A stretch of 25,769 bases of DNA from Caulochytrium protostelioides (GCA_003615045.1 ML014337.1:1-25769); one strand, 5' to 3'. Positions 16,654 to 25,769 are shown, counted from the stretch's first letter. Notes: generated by a model not told the origin, from the sequence alone. Numbers and translations: made by a program.

Positions 16654-18013
16654 GCCTCGGCGCGCCCTCTCGATTTCTGCCTCCCGGGGGCCCTGTCCGC
16701 GGGGCAAATTCGCTTCGACGCGTCGAGGACTGGTTTTATGATTTCTATGATTTCAATTTTCATCTTTGATTTCTCTGGGTCGAGACAATGGCTCAAGCGC
16801 TGCTCGCGCGGGATGGCGACGAGCAACGCAGCACGCATCATCCGTCTGGAATCCGCGTTGAACGGCGTGGCCAGATCCGCGGTCGCGGCCGCGCCATTGC
16901 TCCTGGGTTGCCCTGCGGCGTCCTGCGGCGTCCTGCGGCGAAACCGCGTCCCGCGGGTGTGACCATTGCTGCGTGAGCCGGTGGACGGCGTGGACGGCGC
17001 GGGATCTGTCGCACATGTGGCAAAGCGCGGTCGCACCCGTCGCCGCGGTATGCGTCTCGGAGCCCTCGGCGCAGACGGCGATATGGCGGCGGTGACGCGG
17101 CTGGCCGGCCCCTTCTGCGCCTCGCCATTGGCGACGGCGGCGGCGCCCTCGCCGTTCGAGCCAGCCTCGGCCAGCGGCACCGGCGGCCGCGCGCCCGCCG
17201 GTCGGGATGACGGGTCGTCGCGGGCGGGACGGGGTCCTGGCCGCGGCGGGGCTCCGGCAAGGCGCCGGCGTCTGCTCGGGCCTCGCGCGGCGATGCGCAC
17301 AGGCGGATGCGCATCACCGCCGTCCGCGTGGTGGGGATCCTTCGGTTTTGGCGGCCGCACGTGACCGCCGCCTGCTGCTTCGTCGACTCGTCCCGCTCGT
17401 CACAGTCGGGGTGATGCCATGCTGACCACTGCCTGTTGCTGCTGCTGCTGCTACGGTTGCTGCTACGGTTGCTGCAGTTATCGCCGCTGCTCTGTCACTC
17501 GTCTCACTCGCCACGGGTCGCTCGTCTGCTGCGGAGCCGTTGATCCTGGATCGGGCGCACTCGGCCCATCGCCGCCCTCGCCCTTCCCCGCCGTCCCTGT
17601 TACCGTCTGCTCGCTGGCTCGGGATCCGCCCCCGTCACAGCGCCTCTCGCCGCCCTGCAGAGCAAGGGACGACTCCGCCCACCAGAAGTGCCTCTGAACC
17701 CATCGAACGCTCTTGAAACAGTTCCGAGCCGAATTGTCAAACCAACCGTTTCGGTCCGATCCGCCTTAGGGTTGATTGCGCTATCGGAATTCTGTCAATT
17801 GAACGACATCGGTATCGGGGTGTTGCAGAACCGACGAATCCGAGGATCGGGTGCTTCGCTGCGCATCGGCCGCGAAAGCAAGCAAGCTTCTTGGCGCTTG
17901 AGAGCGGAGTTTTTCGCATAGCGGCGGTCAGCGGCGTCGCGCGGGCCCCCGGCTTGGTGTTCCCAGACTGCTGGGGGGATCGTCGACGCTCTTTGGTGGG
18001 GGTTCGCTTTTCC
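16654..18013. other. Intergenic with no recognised gene
   Basis: About 1.36 kb between two same-strand genes. It contains a short CTG-rich microsatellite (about 17434-17475), which makes a Cys-rich spurious frame, and a less GC-rich stretch at about 17690-17880 that may be the TSR3 promoter. Long minus-strand frames run antisense to the preceding gene and have no recognisable content. Confidence 0.45.
17434..17475. repeat. CTG-rich imperfect repeat
   Basis: A TGCTGCTGCTGCTG run followed by two copies of a 12-mer (TACGGTTGCTGC). It is outside recognised genes. Confidence 0.8.
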
Positions 18014-19495
18014 ATGGCCAAGACGCGGCGCGAGGCGCGCCAGCGCGCGCCGAAGGTCGGCGCGTCCGTCGTCAAAGGCCGCCCGACGGCGCACGCCAAG
18101 GCGGCGCGACGGACGCCGGCGCCCGCCGCTGAAGGCGCCCACGACCTCGCCGAGCCGGTCCACGCCGCGGATCACGACGATGCCTCAGCCGCGGCCGTCG
18201 ACGGCGGCAGCGACAGCGGCAGCGACGGCGCCATGGACCGCACGAAGCCGTCGGTGCCCGTGGCAATGTGGGACTTTGACCACTGCGACCCGAAACGTTG
18301 CTCGGGCAAGAAGCTGGAGCGGTGGCACCTGGTGCGGCGCCTGCGCGTGGGCCAGCGGTTCCGCGGCGCGGTGCTGACGCCGCAGGGCAAGCAGGCAATC
18401 TCACCGGCCGACGCAGGCATCGTCGCGGCCCACGGGCTCTGCGTGGTCGACTGCTCGTGGGCGCGCACCGACGAAGTCCCGTGGAAAAAGATCGCATCGC
18501 CACACGAGCGGCTGCTGCCCTATCTGGTGGCCTCGAATCCCGTCAACTACGGCAAACCGTATAAGCTCAACTGCGTCGAGGCCCTCGCTGCCGGGTTCTA
18601 TATCTGCGGCCGCGCCCACGACGCCCGTCTGCTGCTGGCCAAGTTCTCGTGGGGTCTCCACTTCATCGAGCTGAACCGCGAGCTGCTGGACCTGTATGCG
18701 CAGTGCGCCGACTCCAAGGAAGTCATCGCCGTCCAGAACACCTATCTGAACCGAGTTACCGCGGAGCGCGCTACGAGTCGCGCTGTCGACAGCGGCGATG
18801 AAGAAGACTGGTTGAGACCCAACACCAACCGCCACGCCGTGCCGATAAACGGCGACAGTGACGGCGACGGCGACGGCGACGGCGACAGCGACCACGGGAG
18901 CGAGATGGACCAGGAGACGAGTGCCCATGCGGACTCGCGGGCCCCAATCATCGACAGCGGCGGTGCGCTGCCCACGCCGTCGCCTGAAATGGCCGACACG
19001 GCGTTGTCCGTGCCGGTCTCTGCGCCAACGGCGGATGCTGACGACGGCGCGGATGCTGACGATGCCGCATCGCCGACGTTGACGGCAATCCACCAGCCCG
19101 AGGACGAGCTGACGCCGGCATTGACGGCGCTGACACTGTCACGGGCCGAGACGACGCCGTGCAAACGGGTCCGCTTCGCGGAGCGGCCGGCGATCAAGGT
19201 GTTCTCGGACGTGGCGAGCGACCAGACGCCGTCCGCAACGTCCACGCTCACGACCGAGGAGCTGATGACCACGGACGACGGCGAAAATGACGAGGACGAG
19301 GACGGTAACAGCGGCAACGGTGCTGACAGCGTGCTCGGGTACCGTCCGCTCACGAGCGCCGCGACCTCGCTGTACCTCGGCATGCCGCCGTCGCGGCATC
19401 CGCCGGCCGCCGTCGCCGCCGGAGGCCCCGCTGTGGCCCTCGCTGCCTCCCGCGGCGACTCCGATACCGAGCAGGAAGACGCCAATGACGAGTAA
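18014..19495 (+). CDS. TSR3: TSR3, 18S rRNA aminocarboxypropyltransferase
   Basis: TSR3 transfers the aminocarboxypropyl group of S-adenosylmethionine to a methylated pseudouridine in the decoding region of 18S rRNA, a late step of 40S subunit maturation in the cytoplasm. The ATG at 18014 gives 493 residues and is preceded by TTTTCC. The N-terminus to about 80 is basic then acidic. The conserved domain (about 81-247) shows MWDFDHCDPKRCSGKKLER (85-103), the family signature, then VVDCSWAR (144-151), HERLLPYLVASNPVNYGKP (164-182) and LNCVEALAA (185-193), which form the cofactor and RNA pocket, and FSWGLHFIELNRELLDLYAQC. From about 250 on there is a long low-complexity tail rich in Asp, Ser, Thr and Ala, including a GACGGC-repeat-coded DGDGDGD tract. 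Yeast and human TSR3 are about 310 aa, so the tail is extra. Single exon. Confidence 0.95.
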   Translation: MAKTRREARQRAPKVGASVVKGRPTAHAKAARRTPAPAAEGAHDLAEPVHAADHDDASAAAVDGGSDSGSDGAMDRTKPSVPVAMWDFDHCDPKRCSGKKLERWHLVRRLRVGQRFRGAVLTPQGKQAISPADAGIVAAHGLCVVDCSWARTDEVPWKKIASPHERLLPYLVASNPVNYGKPYKLNCVEALAAGFYICGRAHDARLLLAKFSWGLHFIELNRELLDLYAQCADSKEVIAVQNTYLNRVTAERATSRAVDSGDEEDWLRPNTNRHAVPINGDSDGDGDGDGDSDHGSEMDQETSAHADSRAPIIDSGGALPTPSPEMADTALSVPVSAPTADADDGADADDAASPTLTAIHQPEDELTPALTALTLSRAETTPCKRVRFAERPAIKVFSDVASDQTPSATSTLTTEELMTTDDGENDEDEDGNSGNGADSVLGYRPLTSAATSLYLGMPPSRHPPAAVAAGGPAVALAASRGDSDTEQEDANDE

Positions 19496-19668
19496 GCCAA
19501 CTCGGCCGCTCTACCCGCGTCTGATGGCCTCGTTGGTTCCCTTTCACCCCCTTGGTCCTTAAGAAATTTCGCCGCCGCCTCCTCCATTGTATACTTTTTA
19601 TAATTGATGATTCCTATGGACGAAGGCTCGATGGCTCGTGTCCCGCCATGCCCAGGGGGGGTGCTGTT
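19496..19668. terminator. Convergent 3' ends of TSR3 and enkurin
   Basis: About 170 bp separate the two stop codons. The centre is AT-richer (TATACTTTTTATAATTGATG at about 19588-19607) and probably carries both polyadenylation signals. No canonical AATAAA is seen on plus. Inference from gene arrangement. Confidence 0.4.
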
Positions 19669-20658
19669 TTATTGCGAAAAATCAAGAATGATGTTCGGAT
19701 GGCTGAAGCGATCGACATCGGTCTCGATCTTCTTGAGCTTGTTCTCGAGCGTGATCTTGCGCTGGATCTTGGGGATCGTGTCGGCCACGAGGCTGAGCTT
19801 GCCGTACTCGTCGTTGAGCAGCGACCACTTGTGCTTGAGTTTCGCGAGCACGGCTTCGCGCTCGTGCTCGGCCATCGGACGCTGTTGCGAGGGCGTCCGG
19901 GCGTCCCGCGCCTCACGCTGCGCTGCGGCATGCGCGTCTGCCGCCACCTGTGCCTCGGAGCGCAGCCGCGCCGCGTGCGCCGCGAAGCTCTGCCGCGCCT
20001 GCTGCGTGAGCGGCGCGACCTGTCCGCGCTGCTCGGCCGCGAGGTACTGCGGCGTGCGGCCGTAGTCGGTCTTGGCGCGGTAGCTTGGCGGCGGCGGGCC
20101 CGGGCGGCGCGCGGGCTGGGCGATGATGGTGACGGCGTTCTCGGTGATCCAGTCGTGAACGGCGGTGGCCGGCGCTGGCGCGGCGCGGCGCCACACGTCG
20201 GAGAGCGGCGCGCCGGGGGCCGGGACGCCCGGGACGACGGCGCGGGCGGGCGGGATCGCTCGGGCCTCGCGCTTGATGGGCTCGGCGGTCGCGTGGGCCG
20301 CGGACGCCAGCTGCTGGAAGCGGGCGGCGCCGTCCTGCCCGCGCAGGAAGGCTGTGGGCTGCGGGCGGTCGACGCGGAGCGGGCCGATGGTCGCGGCGGG
20401 GCGAACGTGCGAGCCGAAGTACTGCTGGCGCGCGTCCGGGCGATGTTTGCTGATATACATGGCGGGCTTGACGCCGGTTTCCTGGTTCGGCGGAATGAGG
20501 CGGTAGATGGACTCGGCCGGGTCGGCGCGGGCCTGCGGCACGCGCAGTGACTGCTTCAGCGCATGGGGGCTCGCGAGCTCCGGCTGGTCGATGAGCGGCG
20601 CAGTCATGTAGTGCACCGGCGCCGCGGGGGGCACCGCCTTGACGATCTGGATCGTCAT
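19669..20658 (-). CDS. ENKUR: Enkurin, axonemal/flagellar adaptor protein
   Basis: Enkurin is a microtubule-associated protein of motile cilia and flagella, part of the inner-junction region of axonemal doublets; in mammals it binds TRPC channels and calmodulin. The ATG at 20658 gives 329 residues, near the family size (human about 256). Seen: ESIYRLIPP (49-57) at the N-terminus, KPAMYISKHRPD, a proline run RPGPPPPSY (186-193) in the place of the family's SH3-binding motif, DYGRTPQYLAAEQ (198-210), the family's GKVPKYL-type motif, and the C-terminal enkurin domain (about 258-326) with LAKLKHKWSLLNDEYGKLSL, DTIPKIQRK and LENKLKKIETD. It ends soon after HPNIILDF. Single exon. Its presence implies a flagellated life stage. 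A TATTTATA on the minus strand lies at 20828-20821, about 165 bp upstream. Confidence 0.92.
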   Translation of the reverse strand: MTIQIVKAVPPAAPVHYMTAPLIDQPELASPHALKQSLRVPQARADPAESIYRLIPPNQETGVKPAMYISKHRPDARQQYFGSHVRPAATIGPLRVDRPQPTAFLRGQDGAARFQQLASAAHATAEPIKREARAIPPARAVVPGVPAPGAPLSDVWRRAAPAPATAVHDWITENAVTIIAQPARRPGPPPPSYRAKTDYGRTPQYLAAEQRGQVAPLTQQARQSFAAHAARLRSEAQVAADAHAAAQREARDARTPSQQRPMAEHEREAVLAKLKHKWSLLNDEYGKLSLVADTIPKIQRKITLENKLKKIETDVDRFSHPNIILDFSQ

Positions 20659-23128
20659 GGTGGCGATGATCGAGTCGGCGCGTCCTGACGGGAATGAGAT
20701 GAGCAGTGATCCCCTGAATGCGGCTGGATCCCGGCGGATCGCGCGACGGCCAGGCAGGGGGCGATGGGAGATGGGACGTGGGATACACAGGAGGAGCAGC
20801 GACGAGAGCGGCTGAACAGGTATAAATAAGGGAGATGCAGGGACCAACACCAAGTGGAGACAAGCGGGAGGACGACCGAGCAGAGATCGGTCGATCCGGC
20901 AAGGCTGCCACGTGACGCATCAGCATTCATCATTGAGCCCGCTCGCGAGTTCGTTCGATGCGTCTCGCCTGGTGATCGTCTTGCCTGGTCTTGACATGGG
21001 GGTGTTCGTTCCGCAGGCAGGGCCTTCGGTCCGCCTGCTTTGCCACCTGGATCGTGGCCCCTCGGGGCCAGCCGATGGCCTGGCCGGCGCCATGGCTTCG
21101 ACCGCATCGAGCCTGAGCCCCCCACCCACTCCATCTCGAGTCTCTCGGCCTCTCGGGCCTCGCGCTATCGCGTGTGTGTGTGACATGGACGGTGGAGCCC
21201 CAACAAGACGCTTCGTGGTCCGGCGCTCTCCCGCCCTCGCATCGCTGCTCGTCAAAAGGTGAACTTCTCGCGATTCATTCAACCTCGATGCTGATGCGGC
21301 AGCCGGGAAGCCGGGTCGCAATCCGCGATTCACCCTTCCACCGCATGCGCGGTTGGCGCCGTTCGGCCCTCGATGCATTCAGCAGGCATCGTCCTCGCCG
21401 CTACCATCGGACGGCGAGTCGCCAAAGGAGGGTCGGGTCGGGTCGACCCCGCGCAGCTCTCGCGGCAGGTGCCCTTGGGTCGGCGCCAGGCCGTGTCGTG
21501 CCGATCGTCCCGGCGCGCGCTAACTCCGCTCGTGGCCACCGCCGCCGCTGCGCCCTCCCCGTAGGCGGGCAGCCACGAACATCCAGCGGCTTTCGCCGGG
21601 CCTCGCCGCCCCCCCACAACAAGCCGACGCGGACCCCCCGCAGACGGCGCCGGCGTGGGGAGCGCTGCGGCACCGGTCTGGTCCTCCCATGGGCCGATCG
21701 GGTAGCCGCCTTGGATCCGACGCGACGCGACACAAGTCGAATCGCGCCGCATTCCATGCGATGCTCACTTCAAAACAAGACCCCCTTCAGCGACCACAAG
21801 AAGGGTCGATGGGTCCATGCGCCCTGATGTCGCTTGTGTCACGGCAGGCACCGTCGCTGGGTAGCACTCACCAGATCGACAAAACGGGAAAGCGGAACGC
21901 CCTGGGATGAGCTGGAGTCACTTGGTTTATGGGATAAGTAGGACGATTCGAGATTATTTGGGACAGGCCGTTATCCCAACCTGGGACGGCGATGACCGGA
22001 GATGGCACGCGCTTCGTTCGATGGCGACCGTGCTGCAAACGGCAGGGGCAGGATGCCGCCGACCACGCGATTCATGCGTCCATTCAGGACGACCGGTGGT
22101 GTTCATGTCGTCAAGCCAACATGACTCAGCATAGGGTGCCACGATGTGTGCCACAGCGGGGGCGTAGAGACCAACGGCGTCGCTGCAATAGCTGACCTCT
22201 TGTCTAGACCCGTTCTGCATGCTGGTGCGGCGACTTGGCGTTTCGTTTAACTGATGTCGGACCATCAACGATGGCACCGACGGGTGCATACCCGGCCATG
22301 TCGTGGAATGTCGTTTTGCCCGTCACGCGGATGGATAGATATCGAGAGATAGGAGACGTCCCCGACGAGACCCCATGATGCTAGCGACACCTGGCGTACA
22401 TCAGACGACAGGGGCCATGGGCTGCAGGGGTCCCATTCGCGATCAGAGAGCGACGTGCTGGCACCGAGAGCATCCAGCGTATCCATCCATGCTCGAGCGT
22501 CTCATGCTGACGACGGAAGGGTTCAAATGCATCGGCTCCACGGCATCGTCCAATTTTGGCAAATGGAAGAATGGCGTTCGACCGGCGTCTCGTTTGACTG
22601 GCGACCCTGGCGGCGCAACATGGTGTTGCGCCACAGGCCAAGTCAGCATACCAAACGCCGCTTTAATGTTGGGCTTTTTTTTGCAAATTTTGCTAACGCG
22701 AACTGGGGCCATACGCTAGCCTGGCGTTTCAAAAAAGACGCCGCAGAAAACAACGTAACAGGAGGTCAAGGCTTCCGCGGCCATCATCGTATATATAGCA
22801 TTCAATTCGACGTCGATACGATCAACCCGAGACGGAGCGTCCCGCGCATGAGAGGCCGCTCGGCCCCAATAAGGCAGATCAGCCAGGCCGTGTTGCTTCA
22901 AGAGCGTGATGCTCGATCCACCCGGCATACTTGATCTGCATGCGGTTCCTGTCATCGTAGCGATTTTCTTCGTTTTTATAGACATATCTTACCCCATGCG
23001 ACCTCCCGTCCCTTCCGACTTCTGATCCTCGCTGCAGCCGTGCTTTCTCAGCATCACTTTCGACACGTCTGTCCATCCAGCCAGATTTCCGCCTTTAGCG
23101 ACCCTTGCCTTTTGGGCCCACCGCGATC
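20659..23128. other. Long gene-poor region with an inverted repeat
   Basis: About 2.5 kb between enkurin and the second secreted protein gene. Open frames of up to 217 codons occur but none shows a family motif, and overlapping frames on both strands are similar in quality. It contains the hairpin listed at 22591-22654, a TATATATA at about 22790, and a pyrimidine-rich stretch (about 22985-23090) that may belong to the promoter of the next gene. A decayed transposon is possible in 21.9-22.8 kb. Confidence 0.45.
22591..22654. repeat. Nested imperfect inverted repeat (hairpin)
   Basis: The core GGCGCAACA, TGG, TGTTGCGCC (22612-22632) is a perfect nine-pair stem. Around it, CCTG pairs with CAGG, then GACTGGC with GCCAAGTC (one bulge), then CGTTTG with CAAACG, giving a long interrupted stem of about 64 bp. 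It could be a foldback element, a MITE core or a structured RNA. Confidence 0.75.
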
Positions 23129-24562
23129 ATGCTTCGTACCACGTGGATGATCATCGGCGCGGCCGTGCTCGCCCTCGCGCCGAGCCACGTGCTCGCCATT
23201 GCGCGGCCCGGCCCGGCGGCCTGGCAGCCCGTCGCCGCCGTGGACGGCACCCACCTCGTCGGGACCGGCGGCGACCTCCGACGGCGTGACAACATCTCCA
23301 GCAGCTCCCGAGGGCCTGATAGCACGATGAACACGTTGCCCGTGACGTCGACGACGCTGATGTCCCACAGCCGTCAGACGCAGAACGCCGAGTACGAGGG
23401 GTATGGCACGTCGTGGTCTTCGACAACGTGGGCGGCGACGACGACCACCTCGTGCACCTCCAGCACAGCAGCGCCGACGGGTGCGCCCGAGATGTATGGC
23501 GTGAAGCGGAATCTGATATTCCCGATGCAGCAGGCCGACGATGTCATCTTTCTGCCGCGCCACGCAACATTCACGGTTGCGCGCGCGAGCCAGGACCGCA
23601 CGGTAAAGGCGTGCGCAATCCGTCCTGAGGGCATCACCGAGAAGAATATCTACATGACCGAGTTCGACCTGGCGACCGTCGAGGTCACCAGCGACAGCGG
23701 CGACAAGACGACTCACCAGGTGTGCATCTGGAACCAGGCCTTCCTGGCGGAGGACGTCGGTGCGTATCTGGCTAAGGTGCCGCTTTCACTACGCCAGCCG
23801 CTGCAGTACATCGCCATCATGCCGCACGAGATGCGGCTGCCCGAGATCGAAACAACGAGCGACAGCGCGATCCTGTCGAATATGCTGGCGGCGCGGTCAT
23901 ACTACTGGGTCATGGCCTGCGCCAGAGTGTATTACGCGAACAAGAACCTCTCCACGGAGGCGCAGTCTCAGCTCGAGAAGGCCGTTCAGGACGACGCGAC
24001 CTTCGTGCTACCGGACTTCTACAGTCTGCGCAACCAGCCGGCCGACGTGTATTTTGCCATCCTCGCGACCTTTGCCGTGTACGTCACGGCCTCGCCCACT
24101 AATGCGTCGAAGCTCCGCTTCCCGCACGTGGGCCACCAGGTCCAGTGGATGAAAAAGACGCTCGGCCTGAAATGGGGTGAGTGGGACATGTATCCACTGC
24201 AGACCGAGACCGGTTTCCAGATCATCTCGCCGCCGTGCTTGAAAAGCGAATTCTACTTTGCTTACCGCAAGCCGGCGTGCAGCACGACGGAGTGGGAGGC
24301 CGAGGAGAACAAAGCCCCGATCAAGCACTTTGGCTTCACGTATGGCACGACCACCGACAAGTTTGAGGTTTCTGACAATCACGATCCCTGTGACTGGGTG
24401 CTCGGCAAATTCAAGATGCCCGACTCCCATTCGTCGACCAACAATATGCCCGCCATCTCGGTCAACTATGTCGACAGCCACTCGGACGACGCGCCCTTCC
24501 AGCAGTTCGACTACTTTACCGACACCTACTGTGACGCCTACCGCAGCACGAGTGTGTTCTGA
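23129..24562 (+). CDS. Secreted protein, orphan, 477 aa, eight cysteines in the mature chain
   Basis: Family not recognised. The ATG at 23129 starts a clear signal peptide (MLRTTWMIIGAAVLALAPSHVLA, cleavage likely after residue 23). Residues about 40-125 are Ser/Thr-rich, likely O-glycosylated or flexible, followed by a globular domain from about 127 to the end with mixed helix and strand. Eight cysteines remain after the signal peptide, an even number that suits disulfides in a secreted protein. Sequons NIS, NLS and NAS are present. The region near DNHDPCDWVLGKF and FDYFTDTYCDAY at the C-terminus is aromatic and acidic. No transmembrane segment or retrieval signal (ends TSVF). Single exon, strong third-position GC, so it appears native. 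It may act outside the cell; no enzymatic motif is seen. Confidence 0.8.
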   Translation: MLRTTWMIIGAAVLALAPSHVLAIARPGPAAWQPVAAVDGTHLVGTGGDLRRRDNISSSSRGPDSTMNTLPVTSTTLMSHSRQTQNAEYEGYGTSWSSTTWAATTTTSCTSSTAAPTGAPEMYGVKRNLIFPMQQADDVIFLPRHATFTVARASQDRTVKACAIRPEGITEKNIYMTEFDLATVEVTSDSGDKTTHQVCIWNQAFLAEDVGAYLAKVPLSLRQPLQYIAIMPHEMRLPEIETTSDSAILSNMLAARSYYWVMACARVYYANKNLSTEAQSQLEKAVQDDATFVLPDFYSLRNQPADVYFAILATFAVYVTASPTNASKLRFPHVGHQVQWMKKTLGLKWGEWDMYPLQTETGFQIISPPCLKSEFYFAYRKPACSTTEWEAEENKAPIKHFGFTYGTTTDKFEVSDNHDPCDWVLGKFKMPDSHSSTNNMPAISVNYVDSHSDDAPFQQFDYFTDTYCDAYRSTSVF

Positions 24563-25411
24563 ACTACACTCCGTATTCGCGCTCTGTGCGGCCCTCTTCT
24601 GTTCTCATGTTTCTACCACAAAAGGATGGCCGTTGACTCCCTTCACCTTGTACCACAAGTATATATATAATTTCTGAGAACTTAGCAAATGCTACTGGCA
24701 TCGGATGTCACCTTGATTGCACATGCGCTTCGACATGGCTTACCTTTTTACATTCCCTTATGTAAAACGCATCAACGTGGTGAGGAGACCCCACAGGACC
24801 TTGGCCCGCTGGGTCGGCTGGGCATGGCTCCAGGAATGAAGGCGGCATCCCGCTCAACGCTCGCTCTGCACAGGCGTATCGTCGGGGGATGATAATTTTG
24901 CTGTGCTCTTGCACCCATGCAAGATGAAGGATGCAATGGGGAGCCCATGCCATACCATTGGGCCCCCAGCGTGGGCCACTCAGGGTATCGCGTCCACGAC
25001 AGCGTTCCGCTTTTTAGTCTTGCTTTATTTTATTTTTTCTGTGTCTGAAGCGTCACTGGGGAGAATCCGATTTTTCTTTTTGGTTATCTCTTATGGGAAC
25101 CAGGGCCTTCATCGGCATCGATGCTTGAATAGACCTGAGTGGCAAACTGCAGGGATGATGACGGTCGGCTTAGAGGAGGATACTTTCAGTCTCAAAGACG
25201 CCGCGATGACGGTGTTCCCCGGCCGATCGCCATGGCCCTCGCGCTGATCACGAATGCCCACATCCATCGCGGTCGATCGGAGCGTCTATGAAAGCAACGG
25301 CCCCGATCGTCACGCAGCACTCTGCTTAGGAGGCCATGGGCAGCCTTGGAAGCCGCGGGCGTCACGGGGACTTCTCGTCGTTCAGGTCTGTGAAAGCAAC
25401 GACACCGACCG
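24563..25411. other. Intergenic with direct repeats
   Basis: No gene was recognised. The 3' side of the secreted protein gene is AT-richer, with GTATATATATAATTT at about 24659-24673, a possible 3'-end signal. The right half carries the paired direct repeats listed separately. Confidence 0.45.
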
Positions 25412-25424
25412 TCACGCAGCACTC
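25285..25424. repeat. Two 38-bp direct repeats, period 102 bp
   Basis: 25285-25322 and 25387-25424 match at nearly all positions (TGAAAGCAACG, CGTCACGCAGCACTC shared). A third, weaker relative (TCTCAAAGACGCCGCGATGACGGTG) lies at about 25191-25215. The second copy overlaps the probable 3' end of the minus-strand gene at the right edge, so a duplicated gene 3' end is possible. Confidence 0.8.
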
Positions 25425-25769
25425 GATCGCGCATGGCTGGGGATCGGCGCCGCCGGGCGGGGGGCGGCCATGTCGGTGTGCAGCGCGCCCACGAGGGCGG
25501 TCACGGCCTGCACGGCCTTGTCGAGCACGAGCGTCATGTGCGTATACGAAGCCGTCGGCGCCGACCGTCTGCGATGCCGGGTCGCGCACCGTCTCGACGA
25601 GCGCGAGCAAGCCGCGCAGCGCGCCGACGAGCCGGTCGATCGCCGGCGGCAGCTGCGGATCCTGCCACTCCTCCGCCGGGCCGATCAACTGCGCCTGCAG
25701 GCCCATCAGGATTCCGTGGATCTGCCGCAGCGCCGCGTCCGCCTGCTGATGCACCGGCACCATCCGCGT
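25412..25769 (-). CDS. 3' part of an unidentified helical protein gene, cut by window edge
   Basis: The minus strand reads in from the window edge as QQADAALRQIHGILMGLQAQ and PPAIDRLVGALRGLLALVET, amphipathic helices typical of a small coiled-coil or complex subunit. Near 25545 this frame turns into a composition that looks non-coding, whereas an alternative frame continues with THMTLVLDKAVQAVTALVGAL and stops at 25412-25414. So either a small unseen intron or a frameshift lies in between, or only one of the two pieces is real. A small Mediator-type subunit was considered but no signature supports it. The start may lie outside the window, although an ATG is present at 25763. Confidence 0.45.

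Noticed and set aside
16041..17360. 439-codon minus-strand open frame
   Set aside because: Its lower-coordinate half is antisense to the RDEL protein gene and the rest is Arg/Pro-rich with no motif, as expected from high GC on the opposite strand.
17419..17697. Cys-rich 92-codon open frame resembling a small secreted peptide
   Set aside because: The cysteines come from a CTG microsatellite; there is no signal peptide and no conserved spacing.
25470..25769. Mediator subunit 10 as identity of the right-edge gene
   Set aside because: The family's IDxGRNPxxY motif is absent; only generic amphipathic helices are seen.
1..25769. CRISPR array or prokaryotic operon
   Set aside because: No regularly spaced repeats with unique spacers exist, and the genes are eukaryotic nuclear families.

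Overview
The window looks like nuclear DNA of a flagellated eukaryote with compact, mostly intron-poor, GC-rich genes. The best lineage clue is an enkurin gene, a family tied to motile cilia and flagella. It sits beside ordinary nuclear housekeeping genes: cyclin H of the TFIIH/CAK kinase, the 18S rRNA modification enzyme TSR3, and a probable Mediator subunit 9. A Ty3/gypsy retroelement and two Fanzor-like relics are also present. A high-GC zoosporic fungus (chytrid or blastocladiomycete type) would fit, but this is inference and other flagellated protists are not excluded.

The left part (1-9.8 kb) is accessory and repeat-rich. It opens inside a broken Ty3/gypsy pol gene (1-1929), followed by a polypurine tract and a probable 3' LTR region. 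Then comes about 2 kb of gene-poor DNA with microsatellites, hairpins and a spaced direct repeat. Two decayed same-strand copies of a Fanzor/TnpB-type RNA-guided nuclease follow (about 4.4-5.2 kb and 8.3-9.7 kb). They flank an intact open frame for a 792-residue secreted orphan protein whose base composition is less GC-rich than the rest. The two relics share sequence past their stop codons, so a longer element with a common 3' end is likely.

The central and right part (9.8-20.7 kb) is a gene-dense housekeeping block: cyclin H (-), a BLCAP/BC10-family small membrane protein (+), a two-exon MED9 candidate (-), a signal-peptide protein ending in RDEL and so probably ER-resident (+), TSR3 with a long acidic tail (+), and enkurin (-). 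TSR3 and enkurin converge with about 170 bp between stops. The remainder (20.7-25.8 kb) is gene-poor. It holds a large nested inverted repeat near 22.6 kb, a second secreted orphan protein (477 aa, eight cysteines after the signal peptide), short direct repeats, and the 3' part of an unidentified minus-strand gene cut by the window edge.

Genes here do not form an operon-like pathway; adjacency is mainly ordinary eukaryotic clustering. The most interesting material is the pair of Fanzor-like relics with conserved 3' tails, the orphan secreted proteins, and the RDEL-tailed ER protein. All calls come from reading translated motifs by eye; no database search was possible.
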